Positions 50,994 through 60,716 of a DNA stretch of 64,000 bases are shown here, in pieces (position 1 is the stretch's first letter; each line of letters starts with the position of its first letter). The notes beneath the pieces are model-generated. The model did no database searches. It was not told the DNA's origin and worked only from the letters and a program-made list of their open reading frames with translations. Source of the stretch: an uncultured Bacteroidales bacterium (GTDB taxonomy: Bacteria; Bacteroidota; Bacteroidia; Bacteroidales; SZUA-534); NCBI GenBank assembly GCA_902790595.1, contig CADASL010000001.1, positions 248,001 through 312,000 of the forward strand, given 5' to 3'. Made by a program: the position numbers and the translations under genes.

Positions 50994-53900
50994 ATGATTG
51001 ATAGAATTGGACTTAAAATATTAGTACAAAGATTCCAAGAGGCCAAAGATAACGGACGACTTCAGAATGCTTCTGAAGCGACTATGAGAACGTGGATAGA
51101 CGAATTACTATCCATGTTTGGGTGGAATGTTCAGAACACCCAACAGGTACTTACTGAACACACATTGAATCAGGCAGAACGTGCTCGTCTGAATGAGATT
51201 GGCTCTACGAACACCCGCCCTGATTATACTTTGGTTAATGGAAAAGTCAAGTTGGCTTTTGTTGACGCGAAGAGTTTGGATGTAAACATAGAGAATGACA
51301 AGAGTGCTGCTTTCCAGATTCGTTCTTATGGGTGGTCTATTGGCGCCTCCTTCTCAATCGTTACAAACTTTGAGCAACTTGCTATCTATGATTGTTCTAT
51401 AATGCCTGATATTAATGATGATGCCAGATTTGCCCGTCTATATTTTTTTAAATATGATCAATATGAAGTACTGTCAGATGTTCTAGAGACTTTTCTTTCG
51501 AGAGACAATGTTATCAATGGAAACATTCGGCTAGTTCATGGAATTGGTAATGCTCTTGACGAGAATTTCTCTGCAATGCTTAGCGAAGTCCGTATAGATT
51601 TGGCGAAAGCTATTCTTAAATACAACCAGATAGAGAACACTCAAACGCTGAGTTACTTCGTTCAGACAATTATCAATCGTGTACTATTCATTCGAGTCTG
51701 CGAGTCTCGCGACTTGGAAACCGATGGACTCTTAAAGCATTTTGCTGAACAAGGTTTTTGGAACGCATTTAAGACCAGTTCATACGCTGATTTCTACGAG
51801 CATTATGATGGTCCAATGTTCAAAAGAATACAAAGGCTACAGACGTTAACAATAGACAATGATGTCTTTGAACGTTTCCTTAGTAAGTTGTACTACCCAT
51901 CACCTTATCGCTTTGACGTGATTCCCTTGAAAACTCTCAGCGATATTTACGATTTGTTTTTAGGATATGAATTGGTGGTAGAAGGACAAAATGTTACTGA
52001 CGCACTGCGAGCAGAGTTCAAGAAGAGTAATGGCGCGGTAACGACTCCCGCATCAATTGTCAATCAGGTAATAGAATGTACTATTCCAGAAACAACCCTC
52101 AGAAATCTAAGCACTGAAGACATCTTAAAATTAAAGATTGCTGATATAGCTTGCGGTAGTGGCGCATTTCTTATTGGTGTATTTGACCATCTTGTGAAAG
52201 AGTTTGAACGACGCATAGCACGCGGCGAGACAATTGCTGCTGGCTACGTTGTGCAGGTTGATGACAGATATGTTCTTACCGTAGAAGGCAAAAGAACTAT
52301 TATCAATCATTGTCTTTATGGAGTTGACATCAACCCTGAGGCTGTTGAAGTGGCAAAGATGTCACTTTCGTTAAAGATTATTGATAGTTATATGCCATCT
52401 GATTTTGGAGCAGTCGGCATTCTTGGATATCAGATACTGAAGGACGTTGGAACTAATATAAAATGCGGAAATTCTTTGGTGGGCAATGATGTGTTGACGA
52501 TTTGTCCCGATTTGGAAGATGACATTAAGCAACTGCAAGCAACTAATGCTTTTGATTGGCAGGCAGCATTTCCAAATGTTTTTGAAATTGGAGGTTTTGA
52601 TTACGTGGTAGGAAATCCACCCTATGTAGAAGTGAAGAATTACAATTTGTCGTTGCCTTATATGGCTTCTTATGTTAAGCGGGTATTTGCATCTAGTAAG
52701 AATGGAAAAATCGACCTTGCCGTTCCATTTATTGAACAAGGAGTTCGTCTGCTTAACGAACATGGACGCTTAGGATATATAGTTCAAAAGCGATTCTTCA
52801 AAGCCGACTACGGTAAAGGTATTCGCCAATTGTTAACCACAGGACGTTTGTTGAATGGTATATACGATTACGAAGAAACGGACATTTTTGCCAATCGCAT
52901 AACCTACGTTGCAATCTTGGTATGCGATAGGCAGGCTGACATGAATACCCATGTTTGGTATTCCAACTCCGCTCAGCAAGGGCACCGCTTGCTTCCTGCC
53001 AATACTTTCACTGAGGCTCCATGGAATTTCGATAACGCAGAGCTAAGTGCATTAAGGCTTCGGCTGTCAGAATCATTGGGAACGCTTGGTGATGTATGCC
53101 ACGTAAAGGTTGGCGTTCAGGTTCTATGGAATGATGCTTATCAGATAAAGGTAAGCAGAGTCGCTGACGGCAAATTATATGGTCATTCCGTTATCGATGA
53201 AAATGTCGAGGTAGAAGAAGCTGCTTGTCGTCCACTATTATGTAATGAGCATTTTGCGCCGCTTACAAAGCGCGACTATACAACATACGCTATCTTCCCC
53301 TATTCTGTAACTGACGAAGGCGAGGTAACAGAATTAAGTTTTTCCAATTTCAAGGCTCTGTATCCGCTTGCTGGCGCATATCTTGAGAAACACAAGTCTT
53401 TAATCAAAGAGAACGTTGAAACGTTGCCAGAAAAGAATAACAATTATAATGCAACAGAACATTGGCATCTGTTCACTCGTGCAAACAATCATAGTGCAGT
53501 ATATCCAAAGCTATGTGTACCTATGACAGCTCAATACCCACAGGCAGCAGTTGTTTTGGATAATCATATCTATTGCGACAATGCAAATATGTTTTTCGTG
53601 CAGTTGAATGAAATCACCGAGACCAACCTTTATGCGCTTGCTGCTATCATCAACTCAACGATATTCAACACATTTGCCCGTTCAATAGCTAATCCCCAGC
53701 AAGGAGGATACTTTAAATTCAACAAGCAATTCCTTGATCCCGTCCCCGTGCCTAAAGAAGAACTATTACAAGGCAGCAGACGCATCACTCGTCTTGCCAA
53801 TATAGCACGACAAATTGAACGTACCAACGAACAACTACGCAATGCTGTTGGTGGTCAGAGGTCTGGATTGGAAATTGCGTTACGCAGCCTCTGGTCAGAA

Positions 53901-54005
53901 CTAGACCAATTGTGTGACGACCTTTATGGACTTACAAGAGAAGAAAAAGCTTTAGTATATCAAACATTAAGATATGACAGAAATCCTTATGGACAAGAAG
54001 ATTAA
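50994..54005 (+). CDS. Type IIG restriction-modification enzyme, Eco57I-like (R and M in one chain)
   Basis: A 1003-residue enzyme that is expected to cut DNA and methylate one strand of its target. The N-terminal nuclease domain has PDYTLVNGKVKLAFVDAKS (about 76-94), the PD...(D/E)xK pattern. A helical region (190-330) leads to an N6-adenine methyltransferase with motif I IADIACGSGAFLIGVFD (about 382) and motif IV GNPPYVEVKN (about 541). A target-recognition region is near 690-960 (DVCHVKVGVQVLWNDAYQIK). Its size is almost that of Eco57I (997 residues). G+C is well below the host. The start of the partner methyltransferase overlaps its end by 32 bases. Confidence 0.87.
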   Translation: MIDRIGLKILVQRFQEAKDNGRLQNASEATMRTWIDELLSMFGWNVQNTQQVLTEHTLNQAERARLNEIGSTNTRPDYTLVNGKVKLAFVDAKSLDVNIENDKSAAFQIRSYGWSIGASFSIVTNFEQLAIYDCSIMPDINDDARFARLYFFKYDQYEVLSDVLETFLSRDNVINGNIRLVHGIGNALDENFSAMLSEVRIDLAKAILKYNQIENTQTLSYFVQTIINRVLFIRVCESRDLETDGLLKHFAEQGFWNAFKTSSYADFYEHYDGPMFKRIQRLQTLTIDNDVFERFLSKLYYPSPYRFDVIPLKTLSDIYDLFLGYELVVEGQNVTDALRAEFKKSNGAVTTPASIVNQVIECTIPETTLRNLSTEDILKLKIADIACGSGAFLIGVFDHLVKEFERRIARGETIAAGYVVQVDDRYVLTVEGKRTIINHCLYGVDINPEAVEVAKMSLSLKIIDSYMPSDFGAVGILGYQILKDVGTNIKCGNSLVGNDVLTICPDLEDDIKQLQATNAFDWQAAFPNVFEIGGFDYVVGNPPYVEVKNYNLSLPYMASYVKRVFASSKNGKIDLAVPFIEQGVRLLNEHGRLGYIVQKRFFKADYGKGIRQLLTTGRLLNGIYDYEETDIFANRITYVAILVCDRQADMNTHVWYSNSAQQGHRLLPANTFTEAPWNFDNAELSALRLRLSESLGTLGDVCHVKVGVQVLWNDAYQIKVSRVADGKLYGHSVIDENVEVEEAACRPLLCNEHFAPLTKRDYTTYAIFPYSVTDEGEVTELSFSNFKALYPLAGAYLEKHKSLIKENVETLPEKNNNYNATEHWHLFTRANNHSAVYPKLCVPMTAQYPQAAVVLDNHIYCDNANMFFVQLNEITETNLYALAAIINSTIFNTFARSIANPQQGGYFKFNKQFLDPVPVPKEELLQGSRRITRLANIARQIERTNEQLRNAVGGQRSGLEIALRSLWSELDQLCDDLYGLTREEKALVYQTLRYDRNPYGQED

Positions 54006-55797
54006 TACTCTCATCAAGAACTATTCCGACAATGCAAATTTGATTAACAGGCTTGTCGTGACGGCCTTCCTTAGATGTCATGGTCTAAAGGCAGAATTGG
54101 GTTTTCTTACTCAGTTTGTAGATAAGGAACTCGATGTAGAAATGCTTCCAAGCAGTATTTCCATAGAAGATGTTATAACTATTTTTGAGATTGCCATACC
54201 TGAGGATGAACGCATTGCCAATGGTGCCGTTTACACTCCTAGTTATATTCGTAACTATATCGTGGAACAAGTTTTGCACTCAATTGCAAAGCCACTTAAT
54301 AAATGCTTGTGTGCAGACATAGCATGTGGTTGTGGTGCATTTCTCTATACTTTAGCAGAGACTATCCACGAACGGACACAAGTCCCTTATGCTACCATTT
54401 ACCATCACATCTACGGCGCGGACATAAGCGAAATGAGCATAACAAGGGCAAAAATACTGCTCTCATTGGTTGCATTACTTCATGGAGAAAGCATTGAGGA
54501 TGAAGATTTCAATCTTTACTGCTGTAATTCCCTGTCATTCGATTTCATTAATCTTCAAACCGTTCAAAAGAATGGCGGCTTCGACATCGTTGTTGGAAAT
54601 CCACCATACGTACGTTCTAAACACATTGATGCCGACACCAGACTGCTACTGTCTCGTTGGCAAACGACACTTGTGGGTAACGCAGATTTATATATTCCTT
54701 TCTTTGAGATAGGTATGTCGGCACTGTGCGATAATGGTATTTTAGGCTATATCACAGTAAACACGTTCTTCAAGAGTGTGAATGCACGGAGCCTTCGCAG
54801 ATATTTCCACGAAAACCAAGTAAGCCTTAGTATCATCGACTTTGGAGAGCAATTAGTTTTCAAAAAAAAATTGGCATACACTTGCTTGACTTTCCTTTCC
54901 AAGACACAAAGAGATTCTATTCTCTACACAAAAGCAGATTTAGCTGACGTTAAAGCCCAGAATAATTTTGTCTATAGTCGTATCAACTACAATATCCTAG
55001 ATGACCATAGAGGATGGAATCTGAATCATAGCGAGGTTTTGAACAACATTCGCCTAATAGAGAATGCTGGCGAAGCCCTTGGTGATTTGTACGTCATAAA
55101 GAATGGCATAGCGACATTGGCAAATGATGTATTCATCTTCCGTCCTGCACGAACAGATGAGAGTTATTTTTACCTTACTCGTAAAAATCGTGAATACCCC
55201 ATTGAAAAAGGTATTTGCCGAGACATCATCAAGCCTAACATTCTGAAGACAGAGGCAGAAATTGCAGAAAAGGAAGAAAAAATAATCACTCCTTACGATG
55301 ACAATTCTAATGTCATAGCAGAGGATTTTTTCATCAACAATTATCCCAAAGCATACGCCTACTTGCAATCATGTAGGGATGTATTAGATGCTCGCGATAA
55401 AGGAGAAGGTGATTATGGAGCATGGTATGCGTTTGGACGTACTCAAGCCATTGCCGATAGTGGTAAGAAGTTGCTTTTCCCATATATGAGCGATCTTCCA
55501 CATTTTGTTTATATGCCTCAAAAGGATATGATGATCTACTGCGGTTACGCCATATACAGCGAATCGGAAACAGAACTATTGTTCCTAAAACGGATTCTTG
55601 AATCCAGTGTGTTCGACTATTACATGAAGCATACCAGCAAACCCTATTCTACAGGTTACTATTCATACGCCAAAAACTATGTAAAATCATTTGGAGTCTA
55701 TCCTTTTAGCAAAGAACAAAAAGAACATATTTTATCAATAAAGTCAAAATCAGAAATAGATAAATACATAAGCAAAATATATAATGTAACTATATGA
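53974..55797 (+). CDS. N6-adenine DNA methyltransferase, partner of the Eco57I-like enzyme
   Basis: A 607-residue methyltransferase. Motif I is CADIACGCGAFLYTLA (about 114-129) and motif IV is VGNPPYVRSKHID (about 207-219). A C-terminal target domain with KNGIATLANDVFIF follows. No nuclease motif is seen. The second methyltransferase of Eco57I-type systems methylates both strands, which is needed because the target is asymmetric. The overlap with the upstream gene suggests coupled translation; an ATG at 53989 is an alternative start. AT-rich, like its partner. Confidence 0.85.
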   Translation: MTEILMDKKINTLIKNYSDNANLINRLVVTAFLRCHGLKAELGFLTQFVDKELDVEMLPSSISIEDVITIFEIAIPEDERIANGAVYTPSYIRNYIVEQVLHSIAKPLNKCLCADIACGCGAFLYTLAETIHERTQVPYATIYHHIYGADISEMSITRAKILLSLVALLHGESIEDEDFNLYCCNSLSFDFINLQTVQKNGGFDIVVGNPPYVRSKHIDADTRLLLSRWQTTLVGNADLYIPFFEIGMSALCDNGILGYITVNTFFKSVNARSLRRYFHENQVSLSIIDFGEQLVFKKKLAYTCLTFLSKTQRDSILYTKADLADVKAQNNFVYSRINYNILDDHRGWNLNHSEVLNNIRLIENAGEALGDLYVIKNGIATLANDVFIFRPARTDESYFYLTRKNREYPIEKGICRDIIKPNILKTEAEIAEKEEKIITPYDDNSNVIAEDFFINNYPKAYAYLQSCRDVLDARDKGEGDYGAWYAFGRTQAIADSGKKLLFPYMSDLPHFVYMPQKDMMIYCGYAIYSESETELLFLKRILESSVFDYYMKHTSKPYSTGYYSYAKNYVKSFGVYPFSKEQKEHILSIKSKSEIDKYISKIYNVTI

Positions 55798-55847
55798 TTT
55801 ACTATCTAAACAAATATTTACACTAATACACTAAACTACAATTTATT

Positions 55848-58091
55848 ATGAACATTTTAAAAAAATCGTCAATGCTGGTTGCGGTATGCGCAATGGCATT
55901 GCAAATTTCGGCGCAACCTGGCGCACCGCAGGTACAGTCGCCAGTTGTCAACAAAGACAACACCGTGACATTCAATTACAGAAACAACACCGCGCAGAAA
56001 GTGGAAGTTGATGTTCAGTTTGCTGGTCGCCACGAGATGAAGAAGGACGACAAGGGCGTTTGGACAATCACCCTCGGCCCCACCACACCCGACATCTACC
56101 CCTACTGCTTTATTGTTGACGGTATGCAGGTTATGGACCCGCAGAACGCTGAATGGTTCCCCAACGAGGGCTTCAAAAACAGCCTTCTCGATATGCGCGG
56201 CGACTTCAACCTGCCCCACGCGCTCAAAAACGTTCCTCACGGCAGCGTTGAGTATGTAACTTACTGGTCCGACGCAGCCAGAACCTACTGCAAGGCAATC
56301 ATTTATGTTCCGCCTACCTACTACAACGGCAAGAACACAAGTTACCCTGTAATGTACCTTATCAGCGGCACAACCGACACCGAAGAGGTGTATTTCAAGG
56401 TGGGTAAGATGAATCTGATTCTCGACAACCTTATTGCCGCTGGCAAGGCCAAAGAGATGATTATTGTTCTGCCCTACGGCAACCCCAACCGCATTGCCGG
56501 CGAGGGTGACACTCCCGCTATGCAGTTCGATATGTTTGGCAAGGATTTTCTCGACTACCTTATGCCGTTTGTTGAGAAGAACTACCGCACAATCAACGAT
56601 GCCGCTCACCGCGCCATTGGCGGATTCTCGCGCGGCGGCAATCAGGCTTTGAGCATTGGTCTGAACAACTTGGACAAATTCTCGCACCTCTGCTCTTACA
56701 GTTCGTTCACACAACTGCGCCCTGGTCAGTTGGACGATGCCAAATCGCTGAACGCCAAGATAAAACTCTTCTGGCTCGGTGTTGGCAGCGACGACTTCCT
56801 CTATGGCAACGCCCGCGATTTTATGGTTGAACTCGACAAGCACAACATTAAGAATATGAAGATTATAACCTCCGACAAGCACGGCCACACCTGGATGAAC
56901 GCGCGTTTCTTCCTCGAGGAATCGCTGCCGCGACTTTTCCAGGCCAATCCCTACAAGGGCGCCAATATGAAGGTTACTCTTCCCGAAGCCAAACAAGACC
57001 AGCAGTTTACACCTGGCGTAATGGCCCGTCTGTTTCCGAAACCTGTTGTTTCGCCCGAATACTACAAAGACGGCAGCGTAACATTCCGAATCAAGGCCGA
57101 AAACGCCAAAGAGGTTAAACTCGACCTCAACCAACTGTTTGGCGGACAGAAAACTATGACCAAAGATGCCGATGGCGTTTGGAGCATTACCATTGCCACC
57201 GACCGTCCCGACATTTACCCCTACAACTTTGTTGTTGACGGCACCGCCATTTGCGACCCGAACAATATGGACATCTTCCCCAACGAGGGATTCAAAGGCA
57301 GCCTTGTCGATATTCGCGGCAAAGAGCCAGGAATGCAGGATATTCAGAAAGTTCCGCACGGCACAGTGGCATATCGCTTCTACCACTCTAACACTCTCGG
57401 CATCGACCGCCCGATGTGCGTTTACACACCCGAAGGCTACAAACCCGATGGCAGCGAGAAACTTCCCGTGCTTTACCTAATCCACGGTATGACAGATACT
57501 TACGAAACTTGGTTCAAAGTGGGCCACGCCAACACAATCCTCGACAATATGATTGCGCAAGGTCTGGCCAAACGAATGATTGTGGTGATGCCATACGCCA
57601 ACCCCTATCCCGAAATGATTCTGCAAGGCAAGGCCGAGCGTTACGACGCAATGGACACCAAACGCATTGTTGACGAAATCACCAAAGAGGTTGTGCCGTA
57701 TATCGAGAAGAATTACAATGTTTTGGCTGATGCCGACAACCGCGCCATTGCAGGCTTCTCGCTCGGTGGCCGTCAGACATTGGCAACAGGCCTCGGCAAC
57801 CCCGATATGTTCCACTACGTGGCCGCTTTTGCACCTGCAATCTTCGGCAACGAGTACGAGACCAACTTCCAGAATGGCACCTACGCCCCCATTGCCGACC
57901 TTCAGAAGAAACTGAAATTTATGTTCCTGGGCACTGGCACCGAAGATTTCCTGATTCAGGCTTCGCGCGGTCTCGACAAATACCTGACCGACCAGAACCT
58001 GAAGCATACCTTCTACAACCCTGGCGGCGGCCACACCTGGATGAACTGCCGCGACTACCTTGAACTGACCGCTAAAGAGTTGTTTAAGTAG
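55848..58091 (+). CDS. Secreted double-domain CE1-type esterase (tandem E-set plus esterase modules)
   Basis: A 747-residue exported protein (signal peptide MNILKKSSMLVAVCAMALQISA). Two homologous modules follow. Module 1 is an E-set/CBM48-like domain (28-115) and an esterase-D-like domain with Ser260 in IGGFSRGGNQ and His347 in KHGHTW. Module 2 repeats both (about 400-490 and 500-747), with Ser637 in IAGFSLGGRQ and GGGHTWMN. WFPNEGFKNSLLDMRG and IFPNEGFKGSLVDIRG show the internal duplication. It probably releases feruloyl or acetyl groups from plant polysaccharides. G+C returns to the host level. Confidence 0.87.
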   Translation: MNILKKSSMLVAVCAMALQISAQPGAPQVQSPVVNKDNTVTFNYRNNTAQKVEVDVQFAGRHEMKKDDKGVWTITLGPTTPDIYPYCFIVDGMQVMDPQNAEWFPNEGFKNSLLDMRGDFNLPHALKNVPHGSVEYVTYWSDAARTYCKAIIYVPPTYYNGKNTSYPVMYLISGTTDTEEVYFKVGKMNLILDNLIAAGKAKEMIIVLPYGNPNRIAGEGDTPAMQFDMFGKDFLDYLMPFVEKNYRTINDAAHRAIGGFSRGGNQALSIGLNNLDKFSHLCSYSSFTQLRPGQLDDAKSLNAKIKLFWLGVGSDDFLYGNARDFMVELDKHNIKNMKIITSDKHGHTWMNARFFLEESLPRLFQANPYKGANMKVTLPEAKQDQQFTPGVMARLFPKPVVSPEYYKDGSVTFRIKAENAKEVKLDLNQLFGGQKTMTKDADGVWSITIATDRPDIYPYNFVVDGTAICDPNNMDIFPNEGFKGSLVDIRGKEPGMQDIQKVPHGTVAYRFYHSNTLGIDRPMCVYTPEGYKPDGSEKLPVLYLIHGMTDTYETWFKVGHANTILDNMIAQGLAKRMIVVMPYANPYPEMILQGKAERYDAMDTKRIVDEITKEVVPYIEKNYNVLADADNRAIAGFSLGGRQTLATGLGNPDMFHYVAAFAPAIFGNEYETNFQNGTYAPIADLQKKLKFMFLGTGTEDFLIQASRGLDKYLTDQNLKHTFYNPGGGHTWMNCRDYLELTAKELFK

Positions 58092-58135
58092 GGACGCGGC
58101 TTGCCACGTCCAACGTAGGGACACACCGCGTGGTC
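58091..58135. repeat. REP-like GTAGGGACG...CACGTCC repeats
   Basis: Two tandem units, GTAGGGACGCGGC...CACGTCC and GTAGGGACACACCGCGTGGTCC, start at the stop codon of the esterase. They resemble 23816-23845 and 30433-30452. Confidence 0.6.
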
Positions 58136-58160
58136 CGAATTGAGGATGCAAACACAACAG

Positions 58161-58195
58161 AAAAGCCCTCGGCAAATGCGCCGAGGGCTTTTTTG
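58161..58195. terminator. Terminator after the double esterase gene
   Basis: AAAAGCCCTCGGC...GCCGAGGGCTTTTTT, a strong GC-rich stem with T-run on the plus strand. Confidence 0.9.
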
Positions 58196-58221
58196 TTTGG
58201 AAACTATGGCAAGGGAAGAAT

Positions 58222-58268
58222 CTCCTACTGAAAACTTTTTACAAAATCGGTAAAAGTTTTCAGTAGGG
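58222..58268. repeat. Long, nearly perfect hairpin between two terminators
   Basis: TCCTACTGAAAACTTTT pairs with AAAAGTTTTCAGTAGGGA across a short AT-rich loop (AC AAAATCGG T). The stem has about 18 base pairs with low G+C and no T-run. It is not a classic terminator and lies between two of them, so it is not needed for that job. Confidence 0.75.
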
Positions 58269-58296
58269 ATTTAAATGATTGAGCGTTTCGCGACAC

Positions 58297-58337
58297 AAAA
58301 AAGCCGCAAACAAATGGAAAACAATTATTTGCGGCTG
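58297..58337 (-). terminator. Terminator after the minus-strand esterase gene
   Basis: AAGCCGCAAA...TTTGCGGCTT stem with a T-run on the minus strand, about 50 bases past the stop at 58389. Confidence 0.85.
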
Positions 58338-58388
58338 AATGTTTTTGTAAGCAAGAACAGCGTCAAAGCTTACCCCAAAATGCGCCTA

Positions 58389-59555
58389 CTATTTGAATAA
58401 TTTCTGCGCGAAGTCGGCAAGCGATTTGCGCCACGGCTGCCATTCGTGATCGCCCGGGAATGAGTTAAACTGCACATTCACACCTGCTTGCCGCATTTTC
58501 TCGGCAATGGCCTTATTGTACTCAATTCGCGGGTCTTGCTCACCGCAACTAATGTAGAAAACATCGTGCTTGCTGTTGAAAGTCTTTGTGTCGGAAAGGA
58601 TTCCGGGGCACTCTTTCTCAAGGTCGAAGTTGACCGCACCTGAAATGCCGCCGAACATTCCCGTCGAGAAAATTCCAACGTTGGCAAACACATCGGGCGA
58701 AAGCAGCCCAACGTAGAACGACTGCCCGCCCCCCATCGACAGGCCGCACATTGCACGGTATTTAGGCTCGGCTTTGGTTCGGTAGTTCTTATCGACGAAC
58801 GGCACAATGTTCTCAACCATCTCGGTGCGGAACGGCTGCATACCCTGCGCCGAATAGGCCGGACCGCCTGTGCCGCGTGTTTGAATGTTGCTGTTGGCGC
58901 TCACCACAATCATTGGCACGGCTTTGCCGGCGGCAATCAGATTATCGAGAATGTTGGCCATACGCCCCTGCTGCACCCAACCGCGATGGTCTTCGCCGCC
59001 ACCGTGCTGAATGTAAACCACTGGATAACGGTCTTTGCCCTCGTTGTAACCGGCTGGCGTATAAACGAATAGCGGCCGCCACTCGTTGTCAACCTTCGAG
59101 AAATAGTTTGTCTGACGAACTTCGCCGTGCGGAACATTTTGAACTTCAAACAATTCGGTTCCCGCTTCTGGAATATCGATGCCGCTCATCATTCGGCCGC
59201 AGCCGTAGAAAACTTCGCTTGCGGGGTCGTTCACCGAAACGCCATCCACAACAAGTGAATAGTAATGAAAACCAGGTACTTGCGCCGGAATCGTAACCGA
59301 CCATTGGCCGCGGTCGTTGCGGGTCATATCGTATTTTTTGCCGCAAATGTCAACCTGAACCGATTTGGCATCAGGCGCCATCAGTCTGAACATCAAACTG
59401 TTATTTTTCAGAATCCGCGGATATGAATTACGGTTGATGTTGGTTGCAAGAGCCGCCGAGCCTTCGGGAAGTTGCTCTCTTTGTGGAAATTGCGCAAGCG
59501 CGCCAAATGTCAGTAATGCCGCAACCGTGGTGCAGGCCAAACGTGAACGAGTCAT
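58389..59555 (-). CDS. Secreted CE1-type (esterase D-like) carbohydrate esterase
   Basis: The start at 59555 (MTRSRLACTTVAALLTFGAL) gives a signal peptide; 59585 is less likely. A 388-residue protein with an N-terminal E-set domain (50-135, GFHYYSLVVDGVSVNDPAS) and an esterase domain with Ser near 270 in CGLSMGGGQSFY and His in FPGDHEWQPWRKS near the end. PVVYIQHGGGEDHRGW is the oxyanion region. It is convergent with the double esterase and of the same family, so the two may act on the same polysaccharide. Confidence 0.87.
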   Translation of the reverse strand: MTRSRLACTTVAALLTFGALAQFPQREQLPEGSAALATNINRNSYPRILKNNSLMFRLMAPDAKSVQVDICGKKYDMTRNDRGQWSVTIPAQVPGFHYYSLVVDGVSVNDPASEVFYGCGRMMSGIDIPEAGTELFEVQNVPHGEVRQTNYFSKVDNEWRPLFVYTPAGYNEGKDRYPVVYIQHGGGEDHRGWVQQGRMANILDNLIAAGKAVPMIVVSANSNIQTRGTGGPAYSAQGMQPFRTEMVENIVPFVDKNYRTKAEPKYRAMCGLSMGGGQSFYVGLLSPDVFANVGIFSTGMFGGISGAVNFDLEKECPGILSDTKTFNSKHDVFYISCGEQDPRIEYNKAIAEKMRQAGVNVQFNSFPGDHEWQPWRKSLADFAQKLFK

Positions 59556-59691
59556 ATTGTTATTTATTTGTGTGTAACTTACCAAAGATAGCCAACGGTT
59601 TCATAAATCCGAAAGTTATTTTTGAACAGCGGATTGGCGCGGCTTGGTCCGCAAACGGCAATATTTTGTTAATCAATTAGAAACTGCAAGA

Positions 59692-60291
59692 ATGGACACA
59701 TTCAAAATTCTTCGGTCGGCTTTTTTGGCCGGCGTGTGCATCGGCATTGCCGGGTTCGGCTATCTGGCCGAAAAAAGCATTGTCGGGGCGGTGCTTTTCG
59801 CCTTCGGGCTGCTCACCGTGGTTCACTACAAACTGAAACTCTACACCGGCACTGCCGGATTCATTGTGAAGGGCGAAGTTGGACAACTTTTTCTAATTCT
59901 TCTGGGAAATCTTGTTGGTTGTCTTGCTGTTGCGATGATTGCCCGATGCAGTCCGATGCCACTGCAAGAGACCGCACAATCGGTTTTGGAAGGCCGCCTC
60001 AACTGCGGTCCGCTCAAAGGCGGAATCCTGGCCATCGGCTGCGGATTCATAATGACCACGGCCGTCACCTTTGCCCGCAAAGAGAAGAACCTGCCGCTGC
60101 TTTTCGGTGTGCCATTGTTCATTATGTGCGGCTTTCCGCACTGCGTTGCCGACGCCTTCTACTATATGACCGTTCCCGCATCGTTTCTGATTGACAATTG
60201 GGCCGATGTGCTGATTTTCTACGTGAGCATTGTGGCCGGAAACTTTGTCGGCTGCAACCTGTACCGCGGCGTTTGGGGAAGCACGGAATAA
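59692..60291 (+). CDS. Short formate/nitrite-transporter (FNT) family channel
   Basis: The start at 59692 (MDTFKILRSAFLAGVCIGIA) is chosen; 59644 adds 16 residues. A 199-residue membrane protein with about six hydrophobic segments. GVCIGIAGFGYLAEKS and FGVPLFIMCGFPHCVADAFY carry the two repeat-type signatures of the FNT family (compare S/A-G-F-E-H-S-V-A-N). FocA/NirC have about 270 residues, so this is a reduced member. It could pass formate, nitrite, HS- or another small anion; HS- channels exist in the family. The TIGR04076 gene follows by 60 bases. Confidence 0.7.
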   Translation: MDTFKILRSAFLAGVCIGIAGFGYLAEKSIVGAVLFAFGLLTVVHYKLKLYTGTAGFIVKGEVGQLFLILLGNLVGCLAVAMIARCSPMPLQETAQSVLEGRLNCGPLKGGILAIGCGFIMTTAVTFARKEKNLPLLFGVPLFIMCGFPHCVADAFYYMTVPASFLIDNWADVLIFYVSIVAGNFVGCNLYRGVWGSTE

Positions 60292-60351
60292 TGGAGAATC
60301 GGCCAATCGGTGAATCGAAAACATCAGACTACAGACAAAGACCTAACACCT

Positions 60352-60666
60352 ATGCAAAAAATCCGAATAACCGTGATGCGCAAAGCGTTCTACGCCGATT
60401 TGGCCGCGAAATACGAGAACCCGATTGAGCACGCCTGCGAAATGCAAGAAGGACAAGTTTTTATAGCCGACGGCTGGAACAAGCCCGACGGATTCTGTCA
60501 GAGCGCGTGGGACAGCCTCTCTCCTTTTGTGCTGGCTCTGGCGCACGGTGCATCGAACTTCTACGACGGCTGGATGAAGAACCCCAAAAGCGCAATGATT
60601 TCGTGCAACGACGGTTTCCGGCCCGTCAGTTTTCTGATTGAGGCATTGGACGATGAGGCTGAATAA
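60352..60666 (+). CDS. TIGR04076 family protein
   Basis: A 104-residue cytoplasmic protein; the start at 60352 (MQKIRITVMRKAFYADLAAK) is preferred to 60310. Conserved family features are EGQVFIADGWNKPDGFCQSA, then WDSLSPFVLALAHGASNFY and a late ISCNDGFRPVSFLIEAL. Function is unknown for the family. The upstream spacer holds the repeat CAGACTACAGACAAAGACC. It may be transcribed with the FNT-like gene. Confidence 0.8.
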   Translation: MQKIRITVMRKAFYADLAAKYENPIEHACEMQEGQVFIADGWNKPDGFCQSAWDSLSPFVLALAHGASNFYDGWMKNPKSAMISCNDGFRPVSFLIEALDDEAE

Positions 60667-60716
60667 CAGTTTGTTTCTTCCCGCAAAATCAGCAACAAAT
60701 CTTTAATCCACACCAA

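Noticed and set aside
55869..57386. Long minus-strand ORF of 505 codons under the double esterase gene
   Set aside because: It is the mirror of a codon-biased real gene; the plus-strand product has two complete catalytic modules.
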